Source: a virus. Taken from it: a stretch of DNA of 49,861 nt. The notes below the pieces were generated by a model, which had not been told where the DNA came from, made no database searches, and saw only the letters and a program-made list of their open reading frames with translations. The stretch covers positions 1-49,861 of the IMG/VR virus record IMGVR_UViG_3300037264_004711; one strand, 5' to 3'. Shown here one piece after another: positions 41,221 through 48,700 of this stretch (position 1 is the stretch's first letter; the number at the start of each line of letters is the position of its first letter). The translations under genes and the position numbers were made by a program.

Positions 41221-42164
41221 TCGGCCTTGGCTGCCTCGATCGCCTTCGCCGCCTTCTTGGGGTCGAAGTCCTTGCCCTTGCCCGTCAGCTCGTAGGTGCC
41301 ACGCGCCACCTGCTTGGCGAGCCCGCCACGCAGCAGCCGACGAACACCGTTGAGCACGAGCCGCGTCGCCTTCGCAACGCTGGGCTTGTTGTCGAACGCC
41401 TCGACCGCCAGCTCGGCCACCTTCTGCGGACCCTTACCGTGGTTGAGCGCCGCGAAGACCTTCTGCTCCTTGTCATTGAGCTTCTTCTTCCCGAAGTCCA
41501 CCGGCTTGGTCCACGCCTTCTCGCCGTCCGCGGCCTGGGGCTTCTTCACCTTGGGAGCCTTTGCAGCCTTCGGCTCTTTGGGAACCTTCGCCTTCTTCTC
41601 CTTCGGGGCCTTCGCCTTCGCGACCTTGACCTTCGGGGTCTTGGTCGCCGCCTTCTTCGTTACCTTCTTCGCCTTCTTCTTTGCCATGTCGTCCTCTTGG
41701 GTTTCTCCGTCGTCCGATGCTTCGTCCGTCGATTCTGCTGACGCTTCGGCTTCCTCTTCGTCCGCCTCGTCGTCTTCGTCCTCGTCGTCTTCCGTATCGT
41801 CTTCGTCCTCTCCTGCGTCTTCCGTCGCTTCGGATCCGTCAGGATCCTCCGACTCCTGAGCCGGCGCGGCCTTCGCCTTGGGCGGAGACTTCGTAGGCTT
41901 GGGAGCGTAGTCGGCCGTCTCGTCGTCGTGAAGCACTTCGACGAACTGCATGACCTCCATCGTCTCGGAGTTCATGAGCTGAAAGGGGTTCTTGTCCTCG
42001 GACGTGGCGGCTCGGAAAAGCCGCCCCTCCGTTCTCCCGGTTTCCTGGGCCTTGATGAATTTCTTCGTGCTGTCGTGGTAGGTCTGGGTCCGCTCGATCT
42101 TGGTCTCTCGGTAGAGACCCCGGTCGGTACGGACCGCAACCGTTACGGTTGTCTTTCGCTCCAT
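41217..42164 (-). CDS. Histone H1-like protein with acidic region and winged-helix-like C-terminus
   Basis: This 315-residue protein has four parts: a small N-terminal domain (~1-90: TTVTVAVRTDRGLYRETKIE), an acidic run (~103-159, almost all Asp/Glu), a Lys/Ala/Pro-rich stretch (~160-212: MAKKKAKKVTKKAATK and repeats of KAPK/KVPKEPK) and a folded C-terminus (~228-300) with helices and a closing hairpin (KVFAALNHGKGPQKVAELAV, GGLAKQVARGTYELTGKG) like a winged-helix domain. Lys/Ala/Pro tails of this type bind DNA non-specifically in histone H1 and bacterial H1-like proteins; the acidic part may mask it. It precedes and overlaps the DNA polymerase gene. Start ATG has GGAG upstream. A strong internal start at 41687 is possible. 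Confidence 0.65.
   Translation of the reverse strand: MERKTTVTVAVRTDRGLYRETKIERTQTYHDSTKKFIKAQETGRTEGRLFRAATSEDKNPFQLMNSETMEVMQFVEVLHDDETADYAPKPTKSPPKAKAAPAQESEDPDGSEATEDAGEDEDDTEDDEDEDDEADEEEAEASAESTDEASDDGETQEDDMAKKKAKKVTKKAATKTPKVKVAKAKAPKEKKAKVPKEPKAAKAPKVKKPQAADGEKAWTKPVDFGKKKLNDKEQKVFAALNHGKGPQKVAELAVEAFDNKPSVAKATRLVLNGVRRLLRGGLAKQVARGTYELTGKGKDFDPKKAAKAIEAAKAE
41685..41697 (-). promoter_or_regulatory. Internal ribosome site and ATG in the histone-like gene
   Basis: AGAGGA (41692-41697) lies four bases before an in-frame ATG (41685-41687). Starting here gives a 156-residue protein beginning MAKKKAKKVTKK, exactly the basic DNA-binding part without the acidic half. Confidence 0.5.
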
Positions 42165-42175
42165 CTCAACTCCGT

Positions 42176-42190
42176 GGACCCGTTGGGTCC
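42176..42190 (-). other. Hairpin in the leader of the histone-like gene
   Basis: GGACCC pairs with GGGTCC around a three-base loop, ending about 12 bases before the ATG and just upstream of the GGAG ribosome site. It could modulate translation or protect the transcript 5' region. Confidence 0.4.
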
Positions 42191-42225
42191 CTTGAACATC
42201 TCTAGGGGGAGCCTATCTCAGAAGC

Positions 42226-42254
42226 AAGGTAACAGTAAAGATCTGGCTTGTCAA
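42226..42254 (-). promoter_or_regulatory. Sigma70-like promoter for the histone-polymerase-terminase operon
   Basis: A perfect -35 TTGACA (42249-42254), a 17-base spacer and -10 TACCTT (42226-42231), preceded by TG as an extended -10. It lies ~60-90 bases upstream of the histone-like gene and is one of only two convincing promoters in the window. Confidence 0.7.
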
Positions 42255-42306
42255 GGGCCGATCTGGGCCTCCAGAAGCCGATCCAGCCTCCCCGACGATC
42301 GTTCTG

Positions 42307-42726
42307 CTAGTCCTTCGGGTTCGGTTCCCAGGTGTCGAAGAGCCACTCGTTCAGGTAGAAGTTCTTGAGCGAGGCGTCGTCGTAGATAACGGTCCGGAGC
42401 TGCCCGTAACCGATGATGATGCCGGCCTCACCGAGCCGACGCCACGCCGCCAGCGTGAGCGGCGTGAACTGCCAGACAGGCGAGATTCCGCTCTCCTTCA
42501 AATACGTGTCTTCGATCCTCGTCGTCCCCAGGGCCGTATCCTTCGGTGTCCCGAAAACCTGATGCGTCCACTCCGAATGGATGAAGTCAACAACAGGCGA
42601 GATCTTTCCGCTGGTCGGGTGCGCTCGCTTCGAGATGCGCGTGCCTACCGCGATGAGAGGCACGTTGAGGAATGTCCTCGTCACATCCTCGAACTGGTAG
42701 ACCTGATGAAAGAGAAGCGGCATCAC
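42307..42726 (-). CDS. Unknown protein after the giant gene (139 aa)
   Basis: This protein begins at a GTG overlapping the giant gene's TGA as GTGA, or at the next codon, an ATG that shares a base with that stop. It reads MMPLLFHQVYQFEDVTRTFL, VPLIAVGTRISKRAHPTSG, then VWQFTPLTLAAWRRLGEAGI and ends with a DTWEPNPKD tail. The GIIIGYGQLRTVIYDD segment looks like a small alpha/beta core. No family recognised. The coupling suggests production together with the giant protein, perhaps as a partner or immunity-type factor, which is speculative. Confidence 0.6.
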   Translation of the reverse strand: MMPLLFHQVYQFEDVTRTFLNVPLIAVGTRISKRAHPTSGKISPVVDFIHSEWTHQVFGTPKDTALGTTRIEDTYLKESGISPVWQFTPLTLAAWRRLGEAGIIIGYGQLRTVIYDDASLKNFYLNEWLFDTWEPNPKD

Positions 42727-45700
42727 GCCTCCACGAACGGCTTGACGTACTTGTCGTAAGCGTCGCCCGCACCGGTCTCGGCAACGATGAAGTCCTCGAT
42801 GGGTACGCCATTCACTTCGAGGATGCCGGCTGCCTTCGCCTTCTTGATGATGGAGGCACGGGTGTTCTCCGAGCTACACGTCACCCGAAGGAACTTCTCC
42901 CTGGACACGCCCTTACGAGCATACAGCTCGGCACTGGCGTTGTAGCTGGACTGCTGCTTGGCAATCGCTTTCTCGACGGTGGCCCTGTTCTGCCACTCCG
43001 AGGAACCCTCTTTGCAAGCGCCATACGTATCGCTCGGGTGCATGTAGAGGTCCATTCGATCTAGCTCATCCGGGTGGATCAAGATCTCGGCAATACCAGA
43101 AACGCTGCCTGCGTGGAAACCAGAGTTCTTCCCCGAGTCCGTGACGACACGAAGCGGAACACCGTCGGATGCGCCCTTCTCCACGTCGGAACCATAGGAA
43201 GCTCCGATGTTGGCGACACCAGCGAAGTTTCGCTCGTTGATGCTTTTTAGCGAGGTCTTGAGGATGGCGACGAGCGAGTCCTCGCTCTTGACGCTGTGAA
43301 AAAGGTAGCGGAACTTGCTCTTCTCCGCGATCTTCTTCCAGCGGTCTTGCTGCACGTACGAGGCGTAGCCCTCGAAGACCTCCTTGTATTCGACCTGCTT
43401 CGACTTCTCGTCGTCCCACCCATGCTGCGATAGCAACGAGCGCAACCCGGCAACCGTACGATCCGAATCCGAGAGGTTGTCCGACTGCTGTGGGGCGACC
43501 TGAGCGTAGATCGAACTCAGCTTACGAATCTCGTCCTCCTCGGGAGTCGGGTCTCTGAAAATGTCCTTGGCCAAACCAGGCTTCACCTGCTCCAGAGCGT
43601 CGTATGCGGCCTTCGCCACGTCACCCGCCGCCTCCGGCACCTTGATGAAGCAGTAGCCCATGTAGCCGTACTTGTACGCCTCGTTGGCCACGTAGACTTC
43701 CGTGTCGCCTGAAGTCCACCGGAGCGCGTCAACCGAATCGACGTGCCCTCCCACCTCCTTGTAGATGTCCTTCTGCTCGTTGTATCCGGCCAGAGGCCAA
43801 GAGAAGGACGAACTCTGCGGGGACTTCAGCTTCTTCCAAGCGGACTTTCGCAGCTTGAATGAAACGAGGTGGTACTTGCCGCCCTTCTTGTCCTCGTAAC
43901 GCTGCACCTTGAAGCTGCCGCCTTCGACCATCGGGCCGTCTGCGGAGAATCGCTTGCCGGCATGCCCTAGCTTGGCCGCCTCCACCTGCTTGAGCCCTGC
44001 TTGATTGTGCGCGGCTGGGGTGGCCTCGTAGTCGTCAGGGAAGTAGTGGGCCTTGGCCGGAGTAGATCCGAGCTTCTCGCCGGCCGGCTCGATCGTCTCC
44101 TCTATCTCCATCGTCGCCTTCTCGAAGTCCGCCTTCTTGACGAAGTACATGGTGTACTGCGAACCCTTTACGAACCCACCGACTTCGATGCCCTTGGCGT
44201 TCTTTGGCGGTCGGATCGTTTGCACGCCGAGCTTCTCCAAGAGCTGCTGAATCTTGTCGATGCCACCGATATCCCCAACGGGAACCTTCAGCGTCAGCTT
44301 GGTCGGATCGACCGTGTTGGTAGCCGGATCGTAGAACGGCTTGACCTTCAACCCTTCGTAGCCGCCCACCTGGATATCCCAACCAGGCTGGCTGGAAGAT
44401 CCATCGGACTTGAACGGGGAGTTCGCCTTGCCGGTATCCTCCGTCTTGAACGTCAGCTTCTTCTTGACCTTCTTCGGGCCGGCCGCCTTGTCCATCCAGC
44501 CCTTCGCGAACGTGAAGGTCCCGGCGTCCGTCTTGTGCTTCTTGCGGTGGAGATCGGTGAGGAACGCCTCGAAGTTCTTTCGCAGATCTACTCGACGCCT
44601 GCCCGCCAACTTCATGAACTTGGCCTGGGCGACAGGATTGTCCGGGTAGAGTGTCTCGGCGTAAGGACGGAGAGAAGCCGCGTACTCGGGGCGACCGATC
44701 GCCTCCATCTCTTCCAGCCGCTCGCGCATATCAAGCGGGTCGAACTCGAAGTCTCCGGCGACCCAGCTCTTCCAGAAGGTGTTGTAGTAGGGCTCCTCGG
44801 GGTTGGGATGGTAGTTCACGTCCAGCTTGTCGGACCCGAAAAACCGGAAGCCCTGCTCCTTGTCCACGCCGAAGAGTTTTCCGTCCTTCGAGCGAATGAA
44901 CTGGGCGCCGTGGCTGTCGTGCTGGCTAGTCAGCCAGTCGAGCAGGTGTTCGTTGGCGATGACCTGGCGATCCGAGTCAGACAGATCCTTCGGTTTCGTG
45001 TTGCGGAGGTCTGGCTGATTGGGGTCCAGGTCCATGAGGGGCTGGAGCGTTCCGATCTTCCCTTTGATCGTCGCCACCCCGACGACTACGTTGTCGGGCC
45101 TGAATCTGAGGGCGAGGTCGCTGCATAGCTGCTGAACGACGGCGGCGTAGGGCTTGGCGCCCGTCCCGCTCTTCTCGTACGCCAGCTTGAACATCCACTT
45201 GCCGCCCTTGTCGTCCTCGTAGATCTGCTTGTCGCCCGCGCCTCCCATGTGGTTGCCGGAGCCGAGCAGCTTCAGATCCGAAACATCCGGGATGCCGGCC
45301 GGCTTCTTCATCTTCAGCTTGCCGAACGTCGTGCTCGACTTGGTCGGCTTGACGGGCGGCGGCTCAGCCGCGGGCGTGACGGGCGGCAAGTCTCCCGCCT
45401 TGATGGCGGAGGGCGTGATCTTCTGCTCGGGTACGAATCCCTCCTTGAAGAGACTGGAAGGAGTAACGGCCGGAGTCGGCACGACCGTCCCGACCTTCTG
45501 TTCCAGGTCCGTAGGATCGGGAGCGAGCCACTTCTTCCCGGTCGGGACGGCCGTCTTGGCCGTCTTGACCAGCTTGCCCGTCTTCTTGTTGAAGACGTAG
45601 CCGGTCTTCGGATCGACGTAGTGGAGGGTGGGCTTCAGGTCCTTGAGCAGGAAGATGTCGCCAGTGATCGGATGAACGAACTCCTTGAGCCCCAGGCCCA

Positions 45701-48700
45701 GCTTGACGCGCGTGTCTGCTGCTTGCAAAACCGTAGGCGGCACGTAGTCGGTCGGGAGCTTCGTGATCTTCCACTGGAACTCGTCGGACCCGATGTTCGA
45801 GCCGACAGCCGGCGCAGGCGGAGGGGCTGGAGTCGGAGAAGGCGAAGCTCCCAGCTTCTCCAGCGCGTTGTTGGCCAGGCTCTTCCAATGGTCCTTGGTC
45901 GCGGGCTCGACCGCCGCCTTGGCCAGCACGTCAGCCACCGCTTTGACCGTCGCCCACTTGCCCGTATCGAAGGCCGTTTGGTACACACCGAAAACAGACT
46001 GCTTCTGTGGACCGGTCAGGTGCTCGGCCATCTCGTCGTGGAGCTTGGCGAAGTCCTCGGACGAAAGCGCGTCGTAAACGTCCGCGTTGGAGAACGCGGG
46101 CTTGGGCTTGGCGACGCCCGCCTTCTCCTTGTGATCGGCTACCGACTCTTGCCAGTAGTTGGCGGCCGTAACGTCGCCGCTCTGCGCCCAGTGGGCCGCA
46201 ACCGCTTCGGCAACAGATGCCGCCGTCGAGTGGTCACCTGCGTCGTAGGCGGCATTGAAAGCCGGGATGACCAGAAGTTCTACCATCTCCCCCGCCAGCT
46301 TGCCGTCAGCCGCCCACTTCTTGAGGTTGTCCCAGTCGGCCGTTTCGACCGCCGTCTTCACGTCGGCGGTGAGCTTGGGACCTTTCTGCTGGGCCAACCC
46401 CGCCTTCAGTTTCTCGCCCTGACTCGCCCAAGCGTCCTTCAGGATGGCCTCGCCACTGTGAATGGCGTGCAACTCCAGCACCTCCGCCAGCTTAGCGGCG
46501 GTGGCCGGATCATCCGTTTTCGCCGTCGTGAAAGCGTCCACCAGACTCTTCCGTTGAGTCTCGTCGAGCTTGCCGGCCAACGCCCAAGCGTTGAGATCGC
46601 CCCAGCGATTCGACTCCATCGAGGCCGAGACCATTCCGGCCGTGACGGGTAGCTGACCCTTCAGGTACTTGGCGTAGCCAGACCAGTAGGCCGCGTGCTT
46701 CTCATCTCCCGTACTGGACTTGGCCTGGGCCTTCAGAATGGAGGCGATCTGCCAGGCCCGCTCCAAGTTCTCCTCTGTCATCGCATCGGCGAACAACTCG
46801 CTCAAAAGCGGAGCCATCTCGACCGGCAGTTGGCCCTGCTTGGCCTTCGCTACCGTCTCGTCAAAACCTATCTGCTCGATCGTGTTGTTGAACTTGGTGA
46901 CGAATGCGGCAAGTTCGTCTTTCGAGACGGTCTCGTCGTACTTGGGCTTGTTCTCGTGCCGTGCCTTCTGCGCGGCACTCATCTCGTCGCCCCACTTCTT
47001 CGCCTCGTCTTCGAGACCCGCCTGCTTGGCCCGTAGGCGAAGGACAGCCGCGACCTGAGCGGCCGTCATGAAGTCGCCGTCACTCATGGAGGCGGCGTAC
47101 TGCTGCTCCAAAAAGGAAGCGGACGCAGCCGACAGCTTGCCCGCTTCCGCCATCTTGGTGAGCGCGTCGTACTCGCCCGTGTTGGTCAACACGACGATCT
47201 GAGTCTCTTCGTCCTTCGCCGCCTTCTCCGCTTCCGTCGGGGTCGCGGGCTCGGCTTCGGCAGCGAGGGCGGCTTTCTGAGCGGCCTTCGCCTTCTCCAG
47301 ATGATCCTTCCATTCCTCGGCCAGATCCTTGAACCCGGTCTTCTCGTAGTGCGCGACCAGCGCGGCAGCCAAACCGATACGAAGCTTGAGTAGACCCGAT
47401 TTCTTCGCGTCGGCGGCTTCAGCCGCGAGCACGGAAACCGCGGCATTATCCAGAAGCCCCTGGGTGGCCCACGCCGAAAGAGTGTCGAGGTCGCCGTCAT
47501 CGATCACGTTCTTCACGTCGGCAGCCGACTGCTTGGCTGCCGAGTAACCTTGCGACTGCTGGTAGGCGTCCGATTCCTGCTTCGCCCAGAAGGTCACGTC
47601 AGCGTCTTCTTCGTTGCCTCCGCTCATCTCCTTGGCACGAGCCAGCAGAACGGAGGCAATCACGTTGGCCATGATGTAGTCGCCCGAGTCCTTCGCCTCC
47701 TTCCACTTCTTCTTGAGCGGGGCAGCCAAACCCATCTGCCCGAGGTCCCCCGCCTTTGCCCACTTGGTCAGTTGGACGAGATCTAGCTTGTCGAGCGCGC
47801 TCTGGATGGTCTCGGTCGTCGCGACCGTTGGATCGGACTCGGGAGCCGTGGGTTCTGGTGAGGGCTCGGCCGTCTTCGCCAGTTCGGCGCCCCACTTCTC
47901 GCTGAGCTTGTTCCAGAGGGCCGCATCCTTGAAGTCGCCGTTCTGTACGTTCATCGCGCGAAGTGTCTCGGCCAACTCCTGAGCGTTTTCCCAAGAATTC
48001 TCGGCAGCCAAGGCGTGCGCCGTATTCTGAACCATGGTCTCTTGATGTCCGTTGAGCTGCCCCCTCAGCGCCCAGGCACGAATGAATTCGTGACCGTCTT
48101 CGTCTAGCGCGTACAGCGCCGTATCGACATCATCGTTCTTGGGCGGGCTCGGCGTCTTGGTGAACTTCTGGACCAGCTTGTACGCCGAGATCAACGACAA
48201 CCAGCCGGACGCCTCCTCCTTCTCTCCGAGCTTCACCGCGCGTGCGTGCAGAGCGTTCGCCAGGTTGCTGGCGGCAAGCCAATTACCCTCCTCGGCTTGG
48301 GTGGTGACGCCCGCCTGTACCTTCCCGTAGTGGGCCTTGTCGTCCAGCTTGCCGGCCATCGCCCAACCGTCGAGCTGCTCGTAGTCGAGATCGTCGAGCG
48401 CCTTCATCACGTCGGCGGCTTCGGGTGCCGGTTCATCGGCCTCGGCCTCCGCTTCCTCTGCGTGCGCTTCGGATTCTGGATCCAGCGTCTCGCCCGCGTT
48501 CTTCTTCGCGATGGCCGCCGCGTTGGTCAGGTCAGCCACGCGCTTGGTCCAGTAGTCGATCGCGATCCCCTTGTCGCCGGCCCAGTGCTTCTGAAGCGTG
48601 GCCAACATGACCTGCGCACGACTCAACGCCAGGTCGTAGTTATCGACTCCCTCGGCGTCTGTGATCGAGTCGGTCAGCAGATCGATAAGCTCGTCGCTAG

